From Ruminococcus sp. (GTDB lineage: Bacteria; Bacillota; Clostridia; Oscillospirales; Ruminococcaceae), in contig JAGAQS010000230.1 in NCBI GenBank assembly GCA_017622635.1, forward strand, positions 1-23,950: a DNA stretch of 23,950 bases, in the 5' to 3' direction. The notes below the pieces were generated by a model. The model was not told the DNA's origin. It was given only the letters and a program-made list of their open reading frames with translations, and did not search any database. Below are positions 1-7,162 of this stretch, in pieces. Made by a program: the position numbers and the translations under genes. Numbering within the stretch: the stretch's first letter is position 1; each line of letters begins with the position of its first letter.

Positions 1-1086
1 ATCATTTTCGTTACTGAATACTGACGGTGCAAAGCGGACTGTACCGTTTTCCGTTCCGAGCTGTGTGTGTGCAAGTGCGGAACAGTGATAGCCGGCACGC
101 AGACAGTATCCGTTCTGTGCAAGAAGTGAAGCGGTTTTTTCGGGCATTACCCCTTTTATATTGAATGACACTATCGGTACATAGGAAGATTCGGGATTTC
201 TGTATATTATAATATCCTTGTTTTTACGCAGGGAATTTATAAAACTACGGCATATTCTTTCCTCATGGGCAAATATTTTTTCCCTGCCTACTGAATTTAT
301 AAATTCTATACCTGCCTTTATTGTCATTGCACCCGTAACATTCAGAGTACCGCTTTCAAGGCTGTCGGGAAGAAAATCGGGTTGAATGAGGCTTGAGGAC
401 GCACTTCCCGTACCGCCCTGTATAACAGGTTTTATTTTATATTTTCCGTCGGTGACAAGAAGACCCGTTCCCGTGATTCCGTATAGACCCTTGTGACCTG
501 CGGTACAGAGTATATTTATACCGTCACTCAGTTTAACGTCAATGACTCCGCACGCCTGTGCCCCGTCGGCAATGAAGCATATATTTCTTTTACGGCATAT
601 TTCGGCTATTTCACGGTAAGGAAGAATCTGTCCCGTTACGTTGCTTGCCAGTGTACAGACAATGGCTTTTGTATCGTCGTGAATAAGTGAACGGAAACTT
701 TCAACGGTTCTGCGGTCGTCGGGATAAACCTGTGCTATCGACAACGTTATTTTTTTGTTTCTTGCGAGTTCGGCGGCAGGACGTGATGCGGAGTTATGCT
801 CCATACCGCTTATGATTAAATGACCTCCGCCGTACATTACTCCCTGTATTGCCATATTGAGAGCATGGGTGCAGTTCAGTGTGAATACAACGTTTTCAGG
901 CTGTGCGTCGAAAAATTCCGCAATGGTTTCCCTTGCTGAATATACCGCTTCGGAAGTACGCATTGCAAGGGCATGACCGCCCCGTCCTGCATTTCCTCCG
1001 AATTTTTCCATAGCGTTTACAGCTGCTTTCCTGACGTTTTCGGGTTTCGGATAAGTTGTGGCGGCATTGTCAAAATTTATAATCAT
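1..1086 (-). CDS. Cysteine desulfurase-like class V aminotransferase (3' part beyond window)
   Basis: The minus strand is open from an ATG at 1086 to the window edge (362 codons without a stop), so the C-terminus is missing. The N-terminus MIINFDNAATTYPKPENV is typical of NifS/SufS-like PLP enzymes. Other landmarks are H97 in GMEHNS, D174 in FIADGAQ, the Schiff-base lysine K199 in TAGHKGLYG, and a candidate catalytic cysteine C335 in RAGYHCSALAH. These enzymes take sulfur from cysteine (or selenium from selenocysteine) as an enzyme persulfide or selenide. The sequence resembles the desulfurase subfamily that lies next to DUF3343 genes, rather than housekeeping IscS. ATG codons lie at 1089 and 1086. 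I prefer 1086, because the GGAGG at 1093-1097 is then 6 bases away. The start overlaps the stop of the upstream DUF3343 gene, so the two are probably translationally coupled. The true sulfur or selenium acceptor cannot be told from this window. Confidence 0.88.
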   Translation of the reverse strand, partial: MIINFDNAATTYPKPENVRKAAVNAMEKFGGNAGRGGHALAMRTSEAVYSARETIAEFFDAQPENVVFTLNCTHALNMAIQGVMYGGGHLIISGMEHNSASRPAAELARNKKITLSIAQVYPDDRRTVESFRSLIHDDTKAIVCTLASNVTGQILPYREIAEICRKRNICFIADGAQACGVIDVKLSDGINILCTAGHKGLYGITGTGLLVTDGKYKIKPVIQGGTGSASSSLIQPDFLPDSLESGTLNVTGAMTIKAGIEFINSVGREKIFAHEERICRSFINSLRKNKDIIIYRNPESSYVPIVSFNIKGVMPEKTASLLAQNGYCLRAGYHCSALAHTQLGTENGTVRFAPSVFSNEND

Positions 1087-1307
1087 CATGCACCTCCGTA
1101 TTCCCTGACAGTATACGGAACTGAATATTTTTCAAGAATTTCAACGGCTCTGCGACAGTCACTGTAAATATGGAGGGAATAGCCGCAGCCGTCTTTTGAA
1201 GTTGTTTCGTTTCTTTTGATTTCACAGGGATACCCTCTGGCTTTGAGCAGTTTTTCACCTTTCTGAACATAGGTGTATGAGGGCATTGACAAAATACAGG
1301 TTTTCAA
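1086..1307 (-). CDS. DUF3343 protein, putative sulfur/selenium carrier-like
   Basis: The product is a small protein of 73 residues. I place the start at the TTG at 1307, because AGGGG lies 8 bases upstream and the protein then begins MKTCILSMPSYTYVQKGEKL, where DUF3343 proteins normally begin. In-frame ATGs further upstream (to 1358) add a stretch without family resemblance. The middle carries the diagnostic Gly-Cys-Gly (C41) after a short hydrophilic loop, and further cysteines lie at 4, 28 and around 50. The family is annotated as Se/S carrier-like by similarity and is often found beside class V desulfurases, exactly as here: the stop overlaps the start of the desulfurase gene. A role as persulfide or selenide acceptor for that enzyme is an inference from this pairing and the conserved cysteine. 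No biochemical function is firmly known to me. Confidence 0.78.
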   Translation of the reverse strand: MKTCILSMPSYTYVQKGEKLLKARGYPCEIKRNETTSKDGCGYSLHIYSDCRRAVEILEKYSVPYTVREYGGA

Positions 1308-1361
1308 AAGTATCACCCCTGACATCAGTATGCACAGTACAGTACATTTGTGATACACTTT

Positions 1362-1367
1362 ATTATA
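1362..1367 (-). promoter_or_regulatory. Candidate -10 element for the DUF3343/desulfurase pair
   Basis: On the minus strand TATAAT lies at 1367-1362, about 55 bases upstream of the TTG start at 1307. The hexamer 17 bases further upstream is weak (TCACAT), so only the -10 box is well supported. Confidence 0.4.
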
Positions 1368-1432
1368 TGATATTTTTATAAAAAATGTGAAATATATTCA
1401 TAAGAACATTATTTATTATTCCGAATAAAATA

Positions 1433-1458
1433 AAAAGGGACACCGTAGTGTCCCTTTT
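1433..1458 (-). terminator. Rho-independent terminator of the dockerin-only gene
   Basis: An 11-bp perfect stem (1433-1443 paired with 1448-1458) closes a 4-base loop. It sits 11 bases past the stop codon at 1470. The A-run before 1437 on the plus strand becomes the U-run on the minus strand. The flanks are A/T-rich on both sides, so it may also stop plus-strand transcription. The GGGACAC/GTGTCCC core is the same as in the terminator at 21745-21776. Confidence 0.88.
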
Positions 1459-1469
1459 GTTTTTATTTA

Positions 1470-3581
1470 TTATTCAGCGGATAAAGTATCAAGTTTTTCA
1501 GAAGTCATCGGGAAGTCTTTGGGTGTGATTGTTCTTGATTCAACGTACTGAATAGCGAGAGCGTCCGAGTTGGTGATACCGCCACCGTTGTCAATAACGT
1601 CTGCATTGAGTTTGCCCTGTTCTGTAAGCTGATACTTGTCAGGGTTTGCGATTGACTGCATGATAAGTACGGCATCATTGATGTTTACTTCACCGTCTTC
1701 GTCAGCGTCGCCCCATAATGTTACTTTGTGTTCGGGAGTTGTAGTGGTTGTAGTAGTTGATGTGCTTGTTGATGTGGAAGTATCGGTAGTTGTTGCAGAA
1801 GTTGTAGTTGTTGTGGTAGTGGTTGCAGAAGTGGTAGTAGTTGTTGTAGTTGTTGTTGTCTGAACGTCGTAGTAAACTTCGATATTATCTATTGAAATTG
1901 CATCTTCAGCACCGTAATAGTAACCGAAATAAAGTTCACCTGTTGGGTCAACAAAATTTGTCTTGCTGTCAACGCCTGCGGCTGCTGTAGGAACAATCCA
2001 CATTATTACAGCCTTTTCGCCTGCATCAAGTACACAGTAGTCGCCTTTTTCCTGGAACCAGTATTCTTCGTCGGTAACAGCGTCTGCCGTAACGCTTGTT
2101 CCTGTATTGTAAACGAGCTTATCTACTTTTGACTTTGCGGAAATGTCGAAACGGATAGCGTAAACGTCCATAGTTTCGTCAATGCCGAGGTCTTCATATG
2201 ATATATGGAGGGCGTTTTTGGTTTCGTCCTTATGTTCAAGCATTGCGTTTACTTTTGATGAGATTGAACTTGTGTAAGGAACTGTTATGGTCTTTGTATA
2301 TGTGAGAACTGCGTTTGTGAGTTTTACTGATTCAACCTTTGCGGGTTCTGTAGCATCTTCGGGCTGTTCAGCCTTAGTGCCGTACCAGTACTGGAATGAA
2401 ATTTCGTCGTCGGGCTTTGTATTTGTATACGGCTGAACTTCTGCGGGAACTTCCCAGTATGCCTGAATGTAAGTTCCTGCACCTGTCATTGTAGCACCGC
2501 CTGAGGGCTTTATTTCAAACTCAACGCCGGCTGCTTCAAATTCTTTCAGCTGTTCTTCACCACAGTCATTGTACCAGTAACCGGCTGATTCCTTGCCTTC
2601 GATTCCTGCAAGTTTCTTTGCATATTCCGTATCGGCAGGAGAACCCTGTTTTACGTTGAGACCGCCACCGTACATGAATGTATCAACTTCTTCGTCCGAT
2701 TCGATAGTAGCAGTAAGTGATTCGATTGTTACGCCGTCCATATCGCTTATACCAAAATCGGAATACTGGAATTTATGGCTGTTAATCGGGTCATCTTCTG
2801 TAGGTACTTTACCTGCTGCGGCATATGAGTCCTCATCGTAACCCTGTGTAAGAATAATCGGATTTTCGCTGAAATCAACCTGTCTTGCAACAGTTGAGGA
2901 AATTGTAGCTGTACCGTCGCCGTTGTCCTTGAATGACCAGTTGTCACCGTTTGTTGTTTTGTTGTTGTGGGGAACGTTTTCAACGGGCTTATTCGGGTCT
3001 GGGTCAGGATTCGGGTCGGGGTCGGGAGTAGGTGTAACAGTACCGCTTGAAGCTACTTTGTCAATGGTGACTGTGCCGTCTGTTTCGCCTGCATAGTAGT
3101 TTCTGAATTCAAACTTTCCGGGATACTGGTCTGATGACGGATTATATGAAAGTTCAAGTTTTGAAACGTCGAAAGCAACGGTCACGGGAGTACCTGCTGT
3201 ACAGGCTATTTCGGTTGATTTTATGTCAACTGTTCCGTTCTTGGAATCAACGAAACCTTTTTCGGAGTCATATTCAAGCCAGTACGGTGAGTCCTTGATT
3301 CCGATACCGAAACCGTAAACGAAATTACCTGTGAAATCAGGTGTAAACGTTACATATATTGTCTTGAGACCGCTTGTGGCAACGTCAGCTATATAGCCGG
3401 TATATGTTTCTTTTACCCCGATACCGGAAGAAGCTTTTTTGACGGCAGTGATGTCAATCGAAGGTGATGCGGTTACAGCTCCTGCGGGAACGGAAATCAT
3501 TGCGGCAGGTACGCACGAAGCAGCCATAACAAGACTCATAACGGAAGTCTTGAACCGTGTTGAAATGTTTTTTTTGCTCAT
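1470..3581 (-). CDS. Secreted non-catalytic dockerin protein with three related beta-rich modules (putative cellulose-binding)
   Basis: The product has 703 residues from the ATG at 3581, which has AGAGAGGA 9 bases upstream; a TTG at 3590 directly abuts that site. A signal peptide (KK at 3-4, hydrophobic core about 13-33) is likely cut after A35. Segment A (about 40-180) is followed by a Pro/Asp linker (about 181-208). Segments B (about 209-435) and C (about 436-570) follow, then a Thr/Ser linker and a C-terminal dockerin (about 620-703). The dockerin's first calcium loop is D625-D636 and its second is an elongated loop, DVIDNGGGITNSD. A, B and C share an ending pattern: an aromatic motif (FRNYYAG, FQYWYG, FGYYYG) followed by an acidic stretch and a V/I-rich strand. 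B has YWYND and C has EYWF. There is no recognisable catalytic domain. The layout recalls the cellulose-binding protein CttA of R. flavefaciens, so I infer a substrate-adhesion subunit of the cellulosome. The module family assignment is unproven. Confidence 0.85.
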   Translation of the reverse strand: MSKKNISTRFKTSVMSLVMAASCVPAAMISVPAGAVTASPSIDITAVKKASSGIGVKETYTGYIADVATSGLKTIYVTFTPDFTGNFVYGFGIGIKDSPYWLEYDSEKGFVDSKNGTVDIKSTEIACTAGTPVTVAFDVSKLELSYNPSSDQYPGKFEFRNYYAGETDGTVTIDKVASSGTVTPTPDPDPNPDPDPNKPVENVPHNNKTTNGDNWSFKDNGDGTATISSTVARQVDFSENPIILTQGYDEDSYAAAGKVPTEDDPINSHKFQYSDFGISDMDGVTIESLTATIESDEEVDTFMYGGGLNVKQGSPADTEYAKKLAGIEGKESAGYWYNDCGEEQLKEFEAAGVEFEIKPSGGATMTGAGTYIQAYWEVPAEVQPYTNTKPDDEISFQYWYGTKAEQPEDATEPAKVESVKLTNAVLTYTKTITVPYTSSISSKVNAMLEHKDETKNALHISYEDLGIDETMDVYAIRFDISAKSKVDKLVYNTGTSVTADAVTDEEYWFQEKGDYCVLDAGEKAVIMWIVPTAAAGVDSKTNFVDPTGELYFGYYYGAEDAISIDNIEVYYDVQTTTTTTTTTTSATTTTTTTTSATTTDTSTSTSTSTTTTTTTPEHKVTLWGDADEDGEVNINDAVLIMQSIANPDKYQLTEQGKLNADVIDNGGGITNSDALAIQYVESRTITPKDFPMTSEKLDTLSAE
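1737..1859 (-). repeat. Low-complexity Thr/Ser-coding linker repeat
   Basis: These 41 codons are almost all Thr (ACN), interrupted by two Ser-Ala pairs, one Asp and a Thr-Ser alternation. They encode the flexible, probably glycosylated linker between module C and the dockerin. On the plus strand the same DNA reads as a valine-rich open frame, which is only a shadow. Confidence 0.9.
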
Positions 3582-3614
3582 GAAAATCAATCCTCTCTAA
3601 AAATATTAATTAAT

Positions 3615-3628
3615 TGTAAACGTTTCCT
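3615..3628. promoter_or_regulatory. LacI-family/CcpA cre-like operator candidate
   Basis: TGTAAACGTTTCCT contains the palindromic core AAACGTTT. It agrees at 12 of 14 positions with the cre consensus TGWAANCGNTNWCA. It lies just downstream of the predicted transcription start (about 3635) of the dockerin-only gene on the minus strand. That position would suit roadblock repression by CcpA or a local LacI/GalR regulator. Binding is an inference. Confidence 0.5.
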
Positions 3629-3641
3629 TATGTCTAAAGAG

Positions 3642-3647
3642 ATTATA
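3642..3647 (-). promoter_or_regulatory. Extended -10 promoter of the dockerin-only gene
   Basis: The minus strand reads TGCTATAAT at 3650-3642, an extended -10 box about 60 bases upstream of the ATG at 3581. No good -35 is present at the 17-base spacing, as is common for extended -10 promoters. Confidence 0.6.
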
Positions 3648-3665
3648 GCACAATATGTATATTAA

Positions 3666-3688
3666 TTTGTTACCAAATTATTAACAAA
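3666..3688. promoter_or_regulatory. Inverted repeat over the -35 region of the minus promoter
   Basis: TTTGTTA (3666-3672) and TAACAAA (3682-3688) form 7-bp arms separated by 9 bases. The element covers the place where the -35 of the minus-strand promoter would lie, so it could be a regulator site. The region is AT-rich, so chance occurrence is possible. In the rest of the gene-free stretch 3582-3901 I see only the promoters and the operator listed separately. Confidence 0.3.
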
Positions 3689-3805
3689 CGGTGATTGTTC
3701 AATGAAAATCCATAATTTGTACAAAATTTGTGTATACTATCTGTTAACAATTACTAAATGTATACGTCCTGAAAGTCGCAATTGAAAATTTGTTCCCGAT
3801 TTTTA

Positions 3806-3834
3806 TTGACTTTAATAACGGAATATTATATAAT
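3806..3834 (+). promoter_or_regulatory. Sigma-A-type promoter for the tepA-spoIIIE operon
   Basis: TTGACT (3806-3811), a 17-base spacer and TATAAT (3829-3834) form a near-consensus promoter. The expected transcription start near 3841 gives a leader of about 60 bases before the TTG at 3902. Confidence 0.8.
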
Positions 3835-3901
3835 TATTAATGTATAACCCCTTAATAATTTCACATAATAATTAAAAATATTATGAAAGAGGGTATATAT
3901 T

Positions 3902-4609
3902 TTGGAAATGCAGAACAGGGACGAAAAGACCGTTGCAGAAGAAAAAAACGATGAATCAAAGCTTATTGAGGAAATGGGTCAGAGCGTTTCGCAGAACTCA
4001 AAGCACCTTATTCACTGTCTTTCGGTCATAGGACAGATTGAAGGGCATTATGTTCTTGCGGAACAGAACAAAACAACCAAATATGAACACATAATCCCTG
4101 CACTTGTTGCCATTGAACAGGACAGGAGTGTTGAGGGACTGCTTATAATACTGAACACCGTCGGCGGAGATGTCGAAGCAGGTCTCGCAATTGCCGAACT
4201 TATCGCAGGAATGAAAACGCCTACTGTTTCGCTTGTTGTGGGCGGAGGTCATTCAATAGGCGTACCGCTTGCCGTGAGTGCAAAACATTCTTTTATTGTT
4301 CCGTCCGCCTCAATGACGATTCACCCCGTACGTATGAACGGGACGGTTCTCGGAGTTCCGCAGACACTTTCATATTTCGACAAAATGCAGGACAGAATTA
4401 TTAATTTTGTTACTGCAAACAGCAGTATAAGTGAAGAAAAGTTCCGCAGTCTCATGATGAACACTCAGGAACTTGTGCTTGATGTCGGAAGTGTACTGGA
4501 GGGCAAAAAAGCGGTTGAACTCGGTCTTATTGACGAACTCGGAGGACTCAGCAACGCTATGGAGTGCCTTTACAGCATAATTGAAAATTCAGAAAAGAGA
4601 TATTTGTAA
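3902..4609 (+). CDS. tepA: ClpP-fold serine protease, TepA (translocation-enhancing) family
   Basis: The product has 235 residues. The TTG at 3902 is chosen because AGAGGG ends 8 bases upstream; the ATG at 3908 would be 14 bases away. It has a ClpP/crotonase-type fold: the oxyanion-region glycines in [10 protein letters not shown], the nucleophile S118 in [10 protein letters not shown], and the catalytic histidine H141 in MTIHPVR. The C-terminal [10 protein letters not shown] is typical of ClpP/SppA-like proteases. No transmembrane segment is seen, so it is probably cytoplasmic. In Bacillus the equivalent gene (ymfB/tepA) also lies just upstream of spoIIIE and has been linked to protein export. 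It differs from true ClpP in its longer charged N-terminus and its context, since no Clp ATPase gene is nearby. It is the first gene of the long plus-strand operon. The substrate is unknown. Confidence 0.85.
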   Translation: MEMQNRDEKTVAEEKNDESKLIEEMGQSVSQNSKHLIHCLSVIGQIEGHYVLAEQNKTTKYEHIIPALVAIEQDRSVEGLLIILNTVGGDVEAGLAIAELIAGMKTPTVSLVVGGGHSIGVPLAVSAKHSFIVPSASMTIHPVRMNGTVLGVPQTLSYFDKMQDRIINFVTANSSISEEKFRSLMMNTQELVLDVGSVLEGKKAVELGLIDELGGLSNAMECLYSIIENSEKRYL

Positions 4610-4617
4610 ATTAAAGT

Positions 4618-4636
4618 GGGCGGACGCTGTTCGCCC
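4618..4636 (+). other. Strong GC-rich hairpin between tepA and spoIIIE
   Basis: GGGCGGAC and GTTCGCCC pair over 8 bp (one G-U) around a 3-base loop, 9 bases after the tepA stop codon. The bases that follow are A/T-rich but have no clean U-run. It may be a weak attenuator or an RNA-processing or stability site within the operon rather than a full terminator. Confidence 0.5.
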
Positions 4637-4663
4637 GTAAAATTGTTTATGTGGAGAATAAAT

Positions 4664-7162
4664 ATGGCAGAATCCAAAAAGAAAAAACCATCGGGAAAAA
4701 AATCAAGGAATACCAAAAAAGAACCGTTTAAATTTGCACCGCCCCTGAATGACAAAAATCATTTCTGGTCTGTAGTGCTTTTTGCACTGGGAGTACTTGT
4801 CTTTTTTATGACGTTCGTGAAAGGTTCGGACGGCTGGCTTGCAATACATAATTTTCTGCTCGGCACTTTCGGATTTTCAGTAATTTTTGTTCCTGCTATT
4901 CTGATATATACTTCCGTTCAGATAGGAATGGAAAAAAGTCAGAAATGTATTGCAGACCGTGCAATATGGGGGATTGTTCTTATTTTGCTTACAAGTGCGG
5001 CAATACAGATTTTTGCGGTCGGTGCGTTGCCCGGTAAGGAATTTTCGGGACATATAGAAGAACTTTACAAGGACGGTATAAAACTTGACGGCGGAGGTGT
5101 TGCAAGTTATCTGATTGCAGGTCCTTTGCTTAAAATTTTCGGCGGAACAGGTGCGAAGTTTATCACAATAATGTTTTTCTTTGTGGTTCTTATGCTCCTT
5201 ACGCACAAAAGTCTTATAGAGTTTCTTGAATGGCTTACAAGACCTTTCCGTAATTTCGGCAGGGTTGTTCAGGGACTTTACAGTATGTTTATGGGCGGTG
5301 ACTTCAATGACGTTTTTGAAGAAGATGACCTGAATGACGATATTGAAAAAAAATCTTTTGACAAAGACCTTGAGGCAATTGAACTTGTAAACAAACGTGA
5401 CGAACCGACTGAAATTTCCGTAACCGTTCCGTTGAGGGACGAGCCTGAGTCTGAAACTTGGTTTGATGTTCCGCTTGAATCCGACAAACTTATACATGAA
5501 CAGACAGAAGAACCTGAACCCGAATCCAACCCCAAAAAGAAGAAAATCAAACCTGTTTCGGAAAGTTCAGACACGGAAAATTCTGACGCAAATCTTGATG
5601 AACTTATTACACGTGCGGCAAATGAACCTGAGAAAAATAATTTTTCGGACGAACCTGTTCACGAAAAAGTAAAAAATGCTCCCTACAGACTTCCGTCAAT
5701 GGAACTTCTTGAACTTCCTAAGAAAAGGCTCAACAGCGTTGAGGCAGCGGAGGAAATGCGTGAAAAAGCTGATATAATAGTGAATACGCTGAAAAGTTTC
5801 AAAGTTGAAGTACGGATACGTGATATTCTGCGTGGACCTTCAATAACACGTTATGAAGTTCAGCCGGGTGTGGGGGTACAGGTAAAGAAAATAAAGAGCC
5901 TTGAAGATGATATAGCACTTAATCTTGCGGCACAGGGTGTAAGAATAGAAGCCCCCGTCCCCGGTAAATCCGTTGTGGGAATTGAAGTCCCGAACGAAAT
6001 CAAGGATACCGTCACAATCAGGGAAACACTTTCTTCTCCCGAGTTCCGCAACTCAAAAAGTAAACTTGCTTTTGCAGTCGGTAAGGACATAGCAGGAAAC
6101 ATAATAATAGGTGACATTGCAAAAATGCCACACGTTATTATAGCAGGTACTACGGGTTCGGGTAAATCCGTATGTACACGTTCGATAATAATGAGTATTT
6201 TATATAACGCAACGCCCGACGAAGTAAGGCTTATACTTATTGACCCGAAAATAGTTGAATTTAAAGTGTTTGACGGTATACCTCACTTACTTATACCCAT
6301 AATAACAGACTGCAAAAAAGCGGCAGGTGCTTTGAACTGGGCAGTAAACGAGATGATGCGTCGTTATCAGGTTTTTGCGGACGCAGGTGCAAACGACCTC
6401 AAATCATATAATTCATATGCAAAACAGAATGAAGATATTCAGACAATGCCGCAGATTGTCGTATTTATCGACGAATTAGCCGATATGATGCTTGTTGCGG
6501 GAAAAGAAGTTGAAGATTATATCTGCCGTCTTGCACAGATGGGACGTGCCGCAGGTATTCACCTTGTTATCGCAACGCAGAGACCGACAACAGACGTTAT
6601 CACGGGTCTTATAAAAGCAAACATTCCGAGCCGTATCGCACTGTCTGTTATGTCGCAGGTCGATTCACGTACCATTATCGACATGGCAGGAGCGGACAAA
6701 CTTCTCGGAAACGGTGATATGCTTTATATGCCTATCGGTACAAGCAAACCCGTGCGTATTCAGGGTTGTTTTGCGTCCTCGAAGGATATAAACGCAACTC
6801 TTGACTACATACGTGAACAGGTTCAGGGCGAGTATGATGATGATATTATGCAGGCGGTTGACAGTTTTGTACCACAGACAAAGGGTGCGGGCAGCAGTAA
6901 TGAAGATTACGGAAACAACATGGCACTTACAGATGAGGACTTTGTGGAAAAGGCTATTGAAGTGGCTGTTAATAACGGTCAGCTTTCAACGTCAATGTTA
7001 CAGCGTAAACTCAAACTCGGTTATGCGAGAGCCGCACGTATTATGGACGAACTTGAGGAACTCGGTGTTATAGGAGCAAGTGAGGGAGCAAAACCACGTA
7101 AGGTGCTTATGTCAAAAATGCAGTACGACGAAAGAAAATTAAGAAAACAGGAGGGGAATTAA
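4664..7162 (+). CDS. spoIIIE: DNA translocase FtsK/SpoIIIE
   Basis: The product has 832 residues from the ATG at 4664, which has GGAG 7 bases upstream. An in-frame ATG at 4616 would place the start across the hairpin and lacks a good ribosome site. A Lys-rich N-terminus is followed by about four membrane segments within residues 30-195. An acidic, low-complexity linker runs to about 330. The motor core carries Walker A (AGTTGSGKSV, K501) and Walker B (VVFIDELAD, D603). A C-terminal winged-helix gamma domain (about 750-820) is of the type that reads oriented DNA motifs. The protein pumps chromosomal DNA through the division septum using ATP, in chromosome segregation and, in spore formers, forespore filling. 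Length and order match B. subtilis SpoIIIE. The stop codon TAA directly abuts the next start. Whether the host sporulates cannot be told here. Confidence 0.95.
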   Translation: MAESKKKKPSGKKSRNTKKEPFKFAPPLNDKNHFWSVVLFALGVLVFFMTFVKGSDGWLAIHNFLLGTFGFSVIFVPAILIYTSVQIGMEKSQKCIADRAIWGIVLILLTSAAIQIFAVGALPGKEFSGHIEELYKDGIKLDGGGVASYLIAGPLLKIFGGTGAKFITIMFFFVVLMLLTHKSLIEFLEWLTRPFRNFGRVVQGLYSMFMGGDFNDVFEEDDLNDDIEKKSFDKDLEAIELVNKRDEPTEISVTVPLRDEPESETWFDVPLESDKLIHEQTEEPEPESNPKKKKIKPVSESSDTENSDANLDELITRAANEPEKNNFSDEPVHEKVKNAPYRLPSMELLELPKKRLNSVEAAEEMREKADIIVNTLKSFKVEVRIRDILRGPSITRYEVQPGVGVQVKKIKSLEDDIALNLAAQGVRIEAPVPGKSVVGIEVPNEIKDTVTIRETLSSPEFRNSKSKLAFAVGKDIAGNIIIGDIAKMPHVIIAGTTGSGKSVCTRSIIMSILYNATPDEVRLILIDPKIVEFKVFDGIPHLLIPIITDCKKAAGALNWAVNEMMRRYQVFADAGANDLKSYNSYAKQNEDIQTMPQIVVFIDELADMMLVAGKEVEDYICRLAQMGRAAGIHLVIATQRPTTDVITGLIKANIPSRIALSVMSQVDSRTIIDMAGADKLLGNGDMLYMPIGTSKPVRIQGCFASSKDINATLDYIREQVQGEYDDDIMQAVDSFVPQTKGAGSSNEDYGNNMALTDEDFVEKAIEVAVNNGQLSTSMLQRKLKLGYARAARIMDELEELGVIGASEGAKPRKVLMSKMQYDERKLRKQEGN

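Noticed and set aside
1086..1358. 90-residue version of the DUF3343 protein starting at the ATG at 1358
   Set aside because: The extra N-terminus is unlike the family and lacks a ribosome site, while the TTG at 1307 has AGGGG 8 bases upstream and begins at the usual family position.
1737..1859. CRISPR-like or tandem DNA repeat
   Set aside because: The repetition is at codon level (ACN) within an open frame, with no fixed repeat unit or spacers.
1636..1863. Plus-strand ORF with long valine runs
   Set aside because: It is the complement of the Thr-rich linker and dockerin coding DNA of the minus-strand gene; no ribosome site and no family resemblance.
4616..4663. Upstream start for spoIIIE at 4616
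   Set aside because: The extra 16 residues are encoded across a stable hairpin and have no ribosome site; the ATG at 4664 has GGAG at 7 bases.
4877..5497. 206-codon minus-strand ORF inside spoIIIE
   Set aside because: It lies fully within a well-supported gene, has an unusual Cys/Lys/Phe/Asn-rich composition typical of an antisense shadow, and no promoter or ribosome site was seen.
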